In this document: positions 1-7,278 of the stretch, piece after piece | How the letters are laid out: each line of letters opens with the position of its first letter | Position numbering within the stretch: the first letter of the stretch is position 1 | Assembly (NCBI GenBank): GCA_903831825.1 | Contig: CAIKZE010000425.1 | Span: 1-42,972, forward strand | DNA: 42,972 bases | Reading direction: 5' to 3' | Source of the DNA: an uncultured Lentisphaeria bacterium | GTDB taxonomy: Bacteria > Verrucomicrobiota > Lentisphaeria > Victivallales > Victivallaceae | Program-made: the position numbers and the translations under genes | Notes under the pieces: model-generated | Database searches by the model: none | The model's input: the letters and a program-made list of their open reading frames with translations, nothing else | Told to the model about the DNA's origin: nothing

Positions 1-9
1 AATTTTAAC

Positions 10-2421
10 ATGGATACCGTCCTTTCGGGCTGCTTGCCCGGGTTTGTGTTTAAAGAACGGTATCTTTTTTATTGTCAAAACGCCAGCAAAATTACTGTTT
101 TTTCCGTATTTCTCGCCGCAAATGCGGCTCAGTTCAAGGATGCACTGAATGCAATTAGCCATATCAAGCATTTGATGGTCGATGAATACCAAGATGTAAA
201 TCCTGTACAAGAAGCTCTTATTTGTAAAATTCATGATAATAATTCTACTTCGCTTTTTGTAGTAGGAGATGATGATCAGGCCATTTATGCATGGCGAGGG
301 GCCGATGTTGGTAATATTATAAATTTTGCAACTAGATATCCGCATAGTTCAACACATGAACTCTCTCAAAATTTTCGCAGTACAGAACCAATTGTGAATG
401 CTGCAAATGCGTTTATTCAATCACAACTGGGTGCTAGGCGTTTACCCAAGAAGCCTATTGCTGCTAAAAACAGCCATCCACAGGATTTTAGAGTCCTCTG
501 GTTTCAGGAAAGAGCAGAAGAAGCAAAATGGATAGCAACGCAAATTCAGTCCCTGCTTGGCACGGAATATGTAGAATCAAATGGAGAACAACGCGGTTTA
601 ACTCCTGGAGATTTTGCCATATTAATGCGCTCGACAAGAACACCAGAATCCAACGGCGGCGCACCGCGTCACGCTGCATTTACCGAGGCTCTAAAAGCAA
701 ATAATATCCTATTTAGCCTTGAAGCTGGCGGTGGCCCTTTTGAGCGTCCGCAAGTGTCTGCCTTGCGTAATTCATTTGAATTATTAAGGAATGGTAACCC
801 TGATCGAACTACGGTTAAAACTTTTTTTGACGATGAAGTATGCCAGGCGTACCCTCATGCTGATTTTAATAATTTAACGGAGGTTTTTTCGCAATGGGGA
901 AGAGATATCCATCGACCAATTGGAACCAGTAGACAACGTCTTTATCCTCAAAAATTAGTATATGATTTACTAGAAGCCTTTAGAATAGTAGATACTAATT
1001 GGGGACAAAGCCAAGATGCGATTATGCGAGATATCGGTTTGTTCAGTCGCATGATCCTGGATATTGAATCTGTATATATGAGTGTTGATTCAGCTCAGCG
1101 GTTTAGCGAGATATTAAATTTTCTTCAAAATTCTGCAGAAACTGGATATGATGTTTCTACCGATGATTTTTTGTTAAAACCGGATTCCGTAACTGTTTCT
1201 ACTGTTCACAAAATGAAAGGACTAGAATTTCCATGTGTTTTCATCGTGGATGTGGAAAATCAAAGATTTCCTAAGAACCGTAGCAGTTACTCAGGGCAGC
1301 TCCCCAATGTGATAATTAATTCTGCCATAGCGAGAGGCGCATATCAGAGTACTCCAGAAGAAGAAGTAAGACTTTTTTACACTGCGATAACAAGGGCAGA
1401 ACGTTACTTATATGTATCGGGGTCAGCTAATACTCCTGGCGCGAAACGTGTTAAAAAACCATCAGTATTCTCGCTGTCATTAGAAAGCTCATCTATATCC
1501 AGAGACTTCAATGCAATAATACCCAATTTGAAGAGATGCCATCCTAAACGTCGCATTGCAGATGAAGATTTACCTACTAGTTTTTCTGAGTTAAGATATT
1601 ATTTACGCTGCCCGAAAGAATATCAGTTTAGGCAGTGCTATGGCTTCAGTCCGTCGGTACCACCTCTGTTCGGTTATGGACGAGCAGTACATACGGCTAT
1701 TGAAAGATTACATCAGCAATTCCCCAATAAAGTCCCGACAAAGGTAGATATTGAAAAATTGATAGAAGATTCTTTTCATCTGAAGCATGTTCCTCCAAGT
1801 AATACTTCTGTGCCGGGAGCATATGAAAATGCTAAAAACCGTGCAATTGAGATTACGCAGGCTTATGTTAACAAATTTAAAGATGATTTTACTCGTAGTC
1901 GTCAAGTAGAAGCGAGATTTGAAATCCCGGCGCAAAACTGTGTTATCACTGGCGCTATAGACTTACTTTTAAAAGAGAACTCATCCGGTGAACTTCAGGA
2001 TGCTGCCGTAATTGACTACAAAACTATGGCAGGAGGAAGCGACCCTGATGAAAATCCAAAGTTAGATTGGCCTGAATTGGCTCTTCAGGTACAATTATAT
2101 GCTAACGCTGCCACTAGAGTTTTAGGCGAAAAAGCTAAGACAGGTCACGTCCATTTACTTAAAGATAATCAACGTATTGCCGTTCCCATCACTGATGAGG
2201 CAATCACGGCTGCCACGAAAAATATTGAATGGGCGGTAAATGGTATTTTGCATCAGGATTTTCCAATGCGTCCGGCTTGTAAGAAATGTGAAGGATGTGA
2301 TTTCAGTGTTTTGTGCTGTAAAAAAATGGAAAAAATTATTTTTTCATCTACAAATCCACCTAAAATACATTTATCGCAAGGTAAATATGACTGTGCAGGG
2401 GCATTGAAAGAAGACGCATAG
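10..2421 (+). CDS. UvrD/Rep-type DNA helicase fused to PD-(D/E)XK nuclease (5'-incomplete)
   Basis: Superfamily 1A helicase core followed by an AddB/RecB-like nuclease, presumably for DNA-end processing. Seen: motif II DEYQD (residues ~58-62), motif III region GDDDQAIYAWRG (~87-98), motif V STVHKMKGLEF (~396-406), motif VI FYTAITRAERYLYV (~456-469). From ~520 comes a nuclease domain with RCPKEY, GAIDLLL, IDYKT (~667) and QVQLYAN, then Cys residues in CKKCEGCDFSVLC (~756-768) which, with the Cys of RCPKEY, fit a 4Fe-4S cluster. Walker A (motif I) and motif Ia are absent: helicase-like sequence begins only near residue 38. The frame is open to base 1, so the gene either extends left of the window or was truncated by a rearrangement near base 110. 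Composition is AT-richer than the neighbouring ilvB, suggesting acquisition. It ends convergent with the next gene, 22 bp away. Confidence 0.8.
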   Translation: MDTVLSGCLPGFVFKERYLFYCQNASKITVFSVFLAANAAQFKDALNAISHIKHLMVDEYQDVNPVQEALICKIHDNNSTSLFVVGDDDQAIYAWRGADVGNIINFATRYPHSSTHELSQNFRSTEPIVNAANAFIQSQLGARRLPKKPIAAKNSHPQDFRVLWFQERAEEAKWIATQIQSLLGTEYVESNGEQRGLTPGDFAILMRSTRTPESNGGAPRHAAFTEALKANNILFSLEAGGGPFERPQVSALRNSFELLRNGNPDRTTVKTFFDDEVCQAYPHADFNNLTEVFSQWGRDIHRPIGTSRQRLYPQKLVYDLLEAFRIVDTNWGQSQDAIMRDIGLFSRMILDIESVYMSVDSAQRFSEILNFLQNSAETGYDVSTDDFLLKPDSVTVSTVHKMKGLEFPCVFIVDVENQRFPKNRSSYSGQLPNVIINSAIARGAYQSTPEEEVRLFYTAITRAERYLYVSGSANTPGAKRVKKPSVFSLSLESSSISRDFNAIIPNLKRCHPKRRIADEDLPTSFSELRYYLRCPKEYQFRQCYGFSPSVPPLFGYGRAVHTAIERLHQQFPNKVPTKVDIEKLIEDSFHLKHVPPSNTSVPGAYENAKNRAIEITQAYVNKFKDDFTRSRQVEARFEIPAQNCVITGAIDLLLKENSSGELQDAAVIDYKTMAGGSDPDENPKLDWPELALQVQLYANAATRVLGEKAKTGHVHLLKDNQRIAVPITDEAITAATKNIEWAVNGILHQDFPMRPACKKCEGCDFSVLCCKKMEKIIFSSTNPPKIHLSQGKYDCAGALKEDA
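13..64. other. Nested inverted repeat at left edge
   Basis: GATACCGT (13-20) is exactly repeated in inverse as ACGGTATC (57-64), enclosing a second perfect hairpin CGGGC-TGCTT-GCCCG (26-40). A T6 run follows at once. On the plus strand this resembles a rho-independent terminator or a recombination-site fold. It lies in the part of the helicase reading frame that shows no helicase similarity. Confidence 0.45.
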
Positions 2422-2443
2422 TAAATGCGAGATATGACATATG

Positions 2444-2644
2444 TTATTCCGAGCCTATTGCTTCGGGCCATGTGCTTTGCGCTTGTTCAAAGCTTTTATA
2501 GCCGTAATCAATAATTTCGGCTCGATTATCGACGATAAGGCAAATACAATACATGCAATCATTGCCCTCGGAATCACATTGCAGCGAACTGTATTCGCCG
2601 CAGTAACTTTCCAGCTTCAAAATGTAATATTTCTTTTTCGACAT
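2444..2644 (-). CDS. Small Cys-rich hypothetical protein (66 aa)
   Basis: No family recognised. The start is the ATG at 2644 (MSKKKYYILK...), preceded by AGGGAGA at good spacing. The longer open frame upstream runs through repeat DNA and is unlikely to be coding. The protein has five Cys between residues 15 and 35 (C15, C23, C30, C33, C35), including a CxxCxC group, so a metal or redox site is possible. No signal peptide or membrane segment. It is transcribed alone, has its own sigma-70-like promoter overlapped by a 21-bp palindrome, and is convergent with the helicase gene. Confidence 0.6.
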   Translation of the reverse strand: MSKKKYYILKLESYCGEYSSLQCDSEGNDCMYCICLIVDNRAEIIDYGYKSFEQAQSTWPEAIGSE

Positions 2645-2671
2645 AATTGTTCTCCCTTTACTATGGGGAAG

Positions 2672-2711
2672 AATATAAATCCGGAAATGGAATATCCCAA
2701 AATGGGATATT
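2672..2711 (-). promoter_or_regulatory. Promoter with operator-like palindrome for the 66-aa gene
   Basis: On the minus strand TTGGGA (2695-2700), 17-bp spacer, TATATT (2672-2677). A perfect palindrome, AATATCCCA (2691-2699) AAA TGGGATATT (2703-2711), covers the -35 box, the arrangement expected for a repressor operator. The bound regulator is unknown. Confidence 0.5.
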
Positions 2712-2745
2712 GTGAAGAAAAAAGCAAATCTTGAAATACAGAAGA

Positions 2746-2783
2746 ATTTAATGCAAAGGCGCGAAGACGCGAAGAAGAATCGG
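2746..2783. repeat. Partial copy of CGCAAAG/GCGAAG intergenic repeat
   Basis: TTTAATGCAAAGGCGCGAAG... matches the left arm of the full-length element at 2849-2959, without the central hairpin or right arm. It lies ~70 bp from the complete copy. Confidence 0.6.
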
Positions 2784-2848
2784 GAAGGAATATCCAATAT
2801 CCAACACGGAATGTCCAACCGATGAAGGAAAAGCCAAATACAGAAAAC

Positions 2849-2959
2849 TTTAACGCAAAGACGCGAAGGCGCGAAGAAGAGAGTTTTTAAAGTTTGGCAT
2901 CGCCAAATTTTAAAAAGACTTTTTTGTCTTCCTTGGCGATTTTGCGCCTTTGCGTTAAA
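2849..2959. repeat. 111-bp palindromic interspersed repeat, copy 1
   Basis: Ends are inverted: TTTAACGCAAAG at the left, CTTTGCGTTAAA at the right, with extended arms (GCGAAGGCGC / GCGCCTTTGCG). The centre contains its own hairpin, AAAGTTTGGC-ATC-GCCAAATTTT. A near-identical copy is at 12509-12621. MITE- or REP-like; no coding capacity. It lies between the 66-aa gene and the ilvB terminator. Confidence 0.8.
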
Positions 2960-2972
2960 ATTATGGGCTATC

Positions 2973-3014
2973 TGTAAAATAAAACAGCCGTGCGGGGTTG
3001 GCCGCACGGCTGTT
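2973..3014 (-). terminator. Rho-independent terminator of ilvB
   Basis: On the minus strand a perfect 13-bp stem, AACAGCCGTGCGG (3014-3002) with CCGCACGGCTGTT (2995-2983), 6-nt loop, followed by TTATTTT. It begins 14 bp after the ilvB stop codon. Confidence 0.9.
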
Positions 3015-3027
3015 GGGTTCGTTACTC

Positions 3028-4737
3028 TTACTCGATAATTATGTTTTTGTAGCCTTTGCCGGGAGGAATCATCGGCAGGACGTGCTCTTCGTAGCCGGTG
3101 TGAATGTCCAGCAGGAAGGGGCCTTTGGCGGCAAGCATTTCCTTGAGGGCCGGAACTAGGTCTTTTTCCTCATAGACTTCGCGTCCGGGGATCATGTAAC
3201 CTTTGGCAATGGTGACAAAGTCCGGATAGGGGCGCTGGACGTAGTTGCTCTTTAGTTCGGTATTGCCGCGGCAGCTCCCGTAGAAGCGGTCTTCCCACTG
3301 GGCGACCATGCCGAGGTGCTGATTGTTGAGGATAATCATTTTGATGTCAATATCCTCATTATGGATGGTGCCGAGTTCCTGAATGTTCATCTGGAAACTG
3401 CCGTCGCCGTCAATGTTGATGACGAGTTTTTCGGGGCAGGCGATTTTGGCGCCCATCGCGGCGGGGAGTCCGAAGCCCATGCTGCCGAGGCCGCCGGAGG
3501 TCAGGTGATGGCGGGGATGTTTATGGGTGTAATACTGGGCGGCCCACATCTGATGCTGTCCGACGCCGGGCACGATGACGGCCTCGCCGTTGGTGAGTTC
3601 GCAGAGTTTCCGGATCACTTCCTGGGGCTGAACCTTGTCTTTCTTTTTCTTGAAAGTCAGGGGATATTTTTCTTTCCATTCTTTAATCTGCTGATGCCAT
3701 TCGGCGTAATCCTGATGGATCGGCTCTTTGTTCAGTATTTCCAGGACTTCCTTGATGTTGGCGACGACGCCGATATTGGCCGGCTTGTTCTTGTTGATTT
3801 CGGACTGGTCGATGTCCACATGGACGATCACGGCGTTGACGGCGAAGTTTTGGGGGTTGCCGGTGACGCGGTCGTCGAAGCGGACGCCGAACGCCAGCAG
3901 CAGGTCGCACTCGTTCGCGGCGTAATTGGCGTAAACGGTGCCGTGCATGCCGAGCCAGCGCAGACAGAGGGGATGATCGCCGGGAATGGCGCCGACGCCC
4001 ATCAGCGTGGTGGTGACGGGGATATTATAGGATTCGGCGAATTTGACCAGTTCGGCGGAAGCTTCGCCGGTAATGATGCCGCCGCCGATGTAGAGGCAGG
4101 GGCGTTTGCATTTGCGGATGGCTTCCCGGATGCGTTCGATGTCCTCCGGATTCGGGGGGCCGACTTTCTTGTAATAGGGCAACTGCATCGGGGCGTCGTA
4201 GTCCGGAACGCACAACTGCTGCTGCACGTTTTTGGGAATATCCACGACGACGGGGCCGGGGCGGTCGCTGTTGGCGATGTAAAAAGCTTCTTTCATGATG
4301 CGGGGGAGGTCGTTGGCGTCGAGCACCAGATAGCTGTGCTTGACGACAGGCCGGGTGATGCCGATGATGTCGGTTTCCTGGAAAGCGTTTTTGCCGATCA
4401 GTGCGGCGGGTACCTGTCCGGTGATGAAGACCACGGGAACGGAATCCATATAGGCGTCCGCGATGCCGGTGATCAGGTTGGTGGCGCCGGGTCCGCTGGT
4501 GGCCATGCAGACGCCGGTGATGCCGCTGACCCGCGCAAAGCCGTCGGCGGCAAACGCGCCGCCCTGCTCATGGCGGGGGAGGATGACGCGGATTTTGGAT
4601 TTCTGAAGCGCCTGGTGGAGTTCCAGCGATTGGCCGCCGGGATACGCGAAAATGGTTTCCACCCCTTGTCGCTCCAGGCATTTTACCACAATTTCGCAAC
4701 CTTTCAACATCTTGCCCTGTTCAGTTTCTTTAGTCAT
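3028..4737 (-). CDS. ilvB: Acetolactate synthase, large (catalytic) subunit
   Basis: Condenses two pyruvates (or pyruvate + 2-oxobutyrate) to acetohydroxyacids, the first common step of Val/Leu/Ile synthesis; cytosolic, ThDP- and FAD-dependent. Seen: N-terminal PYR domain with the catalytic Glu in RHEQGG (E57); central domain with the FAD-region GVRFDDRVTG; C-terminal PP domain with the ThDP/Mg motif beginning GDGSF (~residue 442) and downstream NN. At 569 aa it is full length for the biosynthetic AHAS family. The ATG at 4737 has GGAGAGG just upstream; Met10 is a weaker alternative. No regulatory subunit (ilvN) lies beside it; it is monocistronic between an attenuator-like leader and a strong terminator, unlike common ilvBNC operons. 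Confidence 0.95.
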   Translation of the reverse strand: MTKETEQGKMLKGCEIVVKCLERQGVETIFAYPGGQSLELHQALQKSKIRVILPRHEQGGAFAADGFARVSGITGVCMATSGPGATNLITGIADAYMDSVPVVFITGQVPAALIGKNAFQETDIIGITRPVVKHSYLVLDANDLPRIMKEAFYIANSDRPGPVVVDIPKNVQQQLCVPDYDAPMQLPYYKKVGPPNPEDIERIREAIRKCKRPCLYIGGGIITGEASAELVKFAESYNIPVTTTLMGVGAIPGDHPLCLRWLGMHGTVYANYAANECDLLLAFGVRFDDRVTGNPQNFAVNAVIVHVDIDQSEINKNKPANIGVVANIKEVLEILNKEPIHQDYAEWHQQIKEWKEKYPLTFKKKKDKVQPQEVIRKLCELTNGEAVIVPGVGQHQMWAAQYYTHKHPRHHLTSGGLGSMGFGLPAAMGAKIACPEKLVINIDGDGSFQMNIQELGTIHNEDIDIKMIILNNQHLGMVAQWEDRFYGSCRGNTELKSNYVQRPYPDFVTIAKGYMIPGREVYEEKDLVPALKEMLAAKGPFLLDIHTGYEEHVLPMIPPGKGYKNIIIE

Positions 4738-4814
4738 TACCTCTCCATCCCGTTTTGATACAATTACCCCATTAAATATTTTTTGCGGGGAAATCTACGT
4801 TAAACACCTTGCAG

Positions 4815-4856
4815 AAAAATCAGAAAAAATCGGAGTCCCGGCTTCAAAGCGCCGGG
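4815..4856 (-). promoter_or_regulatory. Hairpin plus T-runs in the ilvB leader (candidate attenuator)
   Basis: Minus-strand stem CCCGGC (4856-4851) / GCCGGG (4842-4837) with an 8-nt loop that contains the stop codon of the leader peptide. T-runs follow at 4829-4824 and 4819-4815. The first T-run is 7 nt past the stem, so it is not a textbook intrinsic terminator; it could be an attenuator or pause hairpin whose formation depends on a ribosome on the leader ORF. Confidence 0.5.
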
Positions 4857-4897
4857 CGACGCACAGCAACTAAAATTTTCTGAACTCTTGTATTCAT
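4844..4897 (-). CDS. ilvB leader peptide (17 aa)
   Basis: The frame encodes MNTRVQKILVAVRRPAL and stops with TGA inside the following hairpin. Five consecutive codons read Ile-Leu-Val-Ala-Val (ATT TTA GTT GCT GTG), i.e. the end products of the pathway of the next gene, as in enterobacterial ilvL/ivbL leaders. The ATG lies only 7 nt past the -10 box and has no Shine-Dalgarno, so the message is probably leaderless. ilvB starts ~106 nt downstream. Recognised from position and codon content, not from homology. Confidence 0.6.
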   Translation of the reverse strand: MNTRVQKILVAVRRPAL

Positions 4898-4904
4898 GAT
4901 CAAT

Positions 4905-4933
4905 ACTATAAACCGGAATTAAAAAAAATACAA
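4905..4933 (-). promoter_or_regulatory. Sigma-70-like promoter of the ilvB leader
   Basis: Minus strand: TTGTAT (4933-4928), exactly 17 bp, TATAGT (4910-4905). Predicted +1 falls at or next to the leader ATG (4897). An inverted repeat AAACCGGA (4910-4917) / TCCGGTTT (4934-4941) brackets the -35 box and spacer, so a repressor may also act here. Confidence 0.6.
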
Positions 4934-4972
4934 TCCGGTTTGTAAGGGAATTTTCAAGAAAGTGGAGGGGAA

Positions 4973-5159
4973 GTTCTAAAGTTCTAAAGTTCTAAAGTTC
5001 TAAAGTGCGGGAGTTCTAAAGTGCGGGAGTTCTAAAGTACGGGAGTAGGGACGCGGGGAAGTTCTAAAGTTCGGTCCCGCTTGCGGGTCCCGCGAATGCG
5101 GGATCTAAAGTGCTAAAGCGCTAAAGCGCGGGAGGGGGAAGTTGGGGAGTTCTAAAGCT
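4973..5159. repeat. TTCTAAAG tandem repeat array, left
   Basis: Starts with four perfect 8-bp units GTTCTAAA (4973-5004), continues with 16-bp units (GTGCGGGAGTTCTAAA at 5005-5036) and degenerates into related words, including small GCGGGACC-type hairpins (5070-5103). The final TTCTAAAG overlaps the stop codon of the four-helix-bundle gene. The array on the other side of that gene carries the same word in inverse (CTTTAGAA). Confidence 0.8.
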
Positions 5160-5520
5160 TGGATTTCCTGGATATGCTTGAGAAGATAGCAAGCAACTCT
5201 GAGGTTTCATTTTTTAACCAGATGAATTCACCGTGCTGTTTCTGAGTAAATTTCCATGTGAATTCCATTATTTCAATCCAATATAGAGTTTCTGCCGCTT
5301 CTTTCTCGACAATGCCAACTTTATGAGTAAAGTCATTTTTTGATTCGGCCCTATTTGCCTCCCGATAATTAGCCCCAATTGATGTTGCAGAACGCAATAC
5401 CTGTTTAGAGATTATTCCATCAACCATTGAGCATTGAAAAGATTTCAAAAATAAAATAACTTTAATTGCATATTCTTTTGTTCGTATCTCCAAAACTTTT
5501 TTAAAATCTTTATTATTCAT
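5152..5520 (-). CDS. Four-helix bundle protein (23S rRNA intervening-sequence family)
   Basis: At 122 aa and all-helical it matches the S23/IVP-type four-helix bundle family (TIGR02436): LRSATSIGANYREANRAESK is the characteristic stretch, with the usual KEAAETLYWIEIM helix after it. Proteins of this family are encoded in 23S rRNA intervening sequences or as stand-alone genes of unclear role; the related Avd protein works with diversity-generating retroelements. No rRNA, reverse transcriptase or variable repeat is visible here. Start taken as the ATG at 5520; a TTG nine codons upstream is possible. The CTT-TAG end falls inside the flanking repeat, so repeat DNA directly abuts the gene. Confidence 0.8.
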   Translation of the reverse strand: MNNKDFKKVLEIRTKEYAIKVILFLKSFQCSMVDGIISKQVLRSATSIGANYREANRAESKNDFTHKVGIVEKEAAETLYWIEIMEFTWKFTQKQHGEFIWLKNETSELLAIFSSISRKSKL

Positions 5521-5552
5521 TATAATAATTTTCCGAGTATTTCCCAATTAAT

Positions 5553-5672
5553 TTCTGCATTTCTGCACTCAATAACTTTAGAACTCCCGAACTTCTGCAT
5601 TTCTGCACTCAATAACTTTAGAACTCTCGAACTTCTGCATTTCTGCACTCAATAACTTTAGAACTTTAGAAC
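5553..5672. repeat. 40-bp direct repeat, three units
   Basis: Three nearly identical 40-bp units (5553-5592, 5593-5632, 5633-5672), each containing TTCTGCATTTCTGCACTC and AATAACTTTAGAAC. CTTTAGAAC words then continue to 5692, next to the propeller gene's stop. This lies upstream of the four-helix-bundle gene and is the inverse complement of the word repeated downstream of it. Confidence 0.85.
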
Positions 5673-5689
5673 TCCAGAACTTTAGAACT

Positions 5690-6928
5690 TTACTTCATGG
5701 CTTCGAAGATCAGATTTTTCTTCCAGTTAGTTTTAGGCTTGTGCAGCAGAAACAACTCGCCCTGGGAATCCAGCACCAGAATGCCTGCCGGGATCGCCAT
5801 CAGATTGAGGATATCTCCCCGGGTGGACGGCTGCATGGCTTTGGGGGTGCAGACGCCGGCCGGGTCAAACTTGGGAACAGTATAAAATGCAAGCGTACTT
5901 TTTACCGCGGTTTCCGCAATCAGGCGCTTGTTCGGTTTATCGTAAACCAGAATATTGCCGGCATTGTGCGCCAGCATCCGGATTTGGCCCGCGCCGGCCC
6001 AGATGATATCTTTACCGTTGGCGGACGCCGCGAACAGGCTGCCGTCCTCATTGCACAAAACAAGATTGTCGGGGGTGAAGTCGGAAGGGAGTTCCTTTTC
6101 ATTAATCGGAGTACTCTGTCCGTTGGTTATATTGAAAAACAACAATTTGCCTTTGCCCGCCGCCGCCAGAGTGACGCCGTCGTCCGCCGCCGCCAGCACT
6201 CCGCCTTTGAACTTTGTTTCCAGAACAGAGGGGTCCAGCGCGAGATTGGTCAGGTCGAAAACATAAATTTTGACCGACTCGGCGGTTTTTATCATGAGCT
6301 TGTTGTCCGGCATTGCCGCCAGTCCGGTTATTTTGCTGTTGAATGTCGGAGTTTCGGAACCTTTCGCCCCGGTTTTCAGATTAAGCGTGAAAGCTTTGAT
6401 TTCCTGTTTGAACACCGGCTGCGGTTCCTGGACACAGATTGCGGAGTCGGCGTCGGGCAATAAAATAAACTGCGAGATTCTGATTTCCGGAATCTCGATA
6501 ATCCTGATACATTTGTAATTGTAAGTGTTGAGCAGCACCAGTCTGCTGCTGAACGGGCCATTGGTTTTGCCGGTGACTTCCGCGATGGCCAGGACGCTGC
6601 CGTCCGGGCTGAATTTCGAATCCGGCAGGCGCGGGCCGCCGGAACCTTCAAAATACCATTTGGGTACCCATTCAAAACCTTTGCTTCTATCTGCAATATG
6701 CGCCGCGAAACAATCCGGCGGAGTATTTTCCAGCAGATTGGGCGAGGCGCTGTTTTCGATGATGAGATTGTCTTTGGGGTCTTCGACTTTAGGACGGTCT
6801 CTGTCGCTTTCCGCGTTTCTGATTTTAAGTCCGGCGTCCTCTGAATTTTTGATGGAATTACTTTCCGCAGCGCAGACAAATCCCGCCGTCAGCAGGGCCG
6901 CAACAGCGCAGACAAATATTTTAAACAT
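5690..6928 (-). CDS. Secreted beta-propeller-like hypothetical protein
   Basis: 412 aa. Residues 1-20 form a signal peptide (VCAVAALLTAGFVCAAES). The rest alternates short beta-strand blocks typical of WD40/YVTN-like propellers (FSPDGSVLAIAEV, LLPDADSAICVQE, LAAMPDNKLMIKTAES, LAAADDGVTLAAAG, LCNEDGSLFAASANG). No catalytic motif recognised, so an extracytoplasmic binding or scaffold role is only inferred. GGAG 11 nt upstream supports the start. It follows the small membrane protein gene by 20 bp and is probably co-transcribed with it. Confidence 0.65.
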   Translation of the reverse strand: MFKIFVCAVAALLTAGFVCAAESNSIKNSEDAGLKIRNAESDRDRPKVEDPKDNLIIENSASPNLLENTPPDCFAAHIADRSKGFEWVPKWYFEGSGGPRLPDSKFSPDGSVLAIAEVTGKTNGPFSSRLVLLNTYNYKCIRIIEIPEIRISQFILLPDADSAICVQEPQPVFKQEIKAFTLNLKTGAKGSETPTFNSKITGLAAMPDNKLMIKTAESVKIYVFDLTNLALDPSVLETKFKGGVLAAADDGVTLAAAGKGKLLFFNITNGQSTPINEKELPSDFTPDNLVLCNEDGSLFAASANGKDIIWAGAGQIRMLAHNAGNILVYDKPNKRLIAETAVKSTLAFYTVPKFDPAGVCTPKAMQPSTRGDILNLMAIPAGILVLDSQGELFLLHKPKTNWKKNLIFEAMK

Positions 6929-6948
6929 AATTCCAGTTCTCCGGGGGC

Positions 6949-7278
6949 TTATTGCTTGACCTCTTTATCCTTGTCCTGGTCGGTTGGCGGATTGTAGAAT
7001 AATATGATTTCGACCAGGCTCCACAACCATACAATCACTCCGGCGGCAATCGCGATTATCAACGGCACCGCATTGATTTTAGGGAATGCGCTGGTGGTAA
7101 CATCACTCAAGGCGTAATTGATGATCGGCAGCAGGAGTTCCATAAAACCCCAGGCGATGGCGGCGATGAAGAGCAGTAATTCAAGTATGCCGCGGAAATA
7201 CCATTTCAACGCAAGTTGTCCGATGCCGGGCGCCAGCAGGTTCAGGCCCAAATAAAATAGTCTGCTTCTGTTGTTCAT
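6949..7278 (-). CDS. Small membrane protein (TM2/DUF5683-like)
   Basis: 109 aa with about three hydrophobic helices (residues ~8-25, 30-55, 70-95) and a charged C-terminal tail. The LNLLAPGIGQLALKWYFRGILELL stretch resembles the PGxGQ-(x)-G hairpin of TM2-type proteins, but no firm family is claimed. First gene of a two-gene minus-strand unit with the propeller protein. Confidence 0.6.
   Translation of the reverse strand: MNNRSRLFYLGLNLLAPGIGQLALKWYFRGILELLLFIAAIAWGFMELLLPIINYALSDVTTSAFPKINAVPLIIAIAAGVIVWLWSLVEIILFYNPPTDQDKDKEVKQ

Noticed and set aside
2645-3007. N-terminal extension of the 66-aa protein to 187 aa
   Set aside because: The extension translates the palindromic repeats and the ilvB terminator, and skips a strong ribosome site directly before Met at 2644.
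3316-4758. 480-codon open frame on the plus strand opposite ilvB
   Set aside because: Antisense shadow of a GC-rich gene; low-complexity Gly/Ala/Asp/Val-rich translation, no family and no ribosome site, whereas the minus strand encodes a full acetolactate synthase.
5152-5520. Diversity-generating retroelement accessory gene (avd)
   Set aside because: The family is related, but there is no reverse transcriptase, template repeat or variable repeat in the window.
4973-5672. CRISPR array
   Set aside because: Repeats are contiguous short units (8, 16 and 40 bp) without unique spacers, and no cas gene is present.
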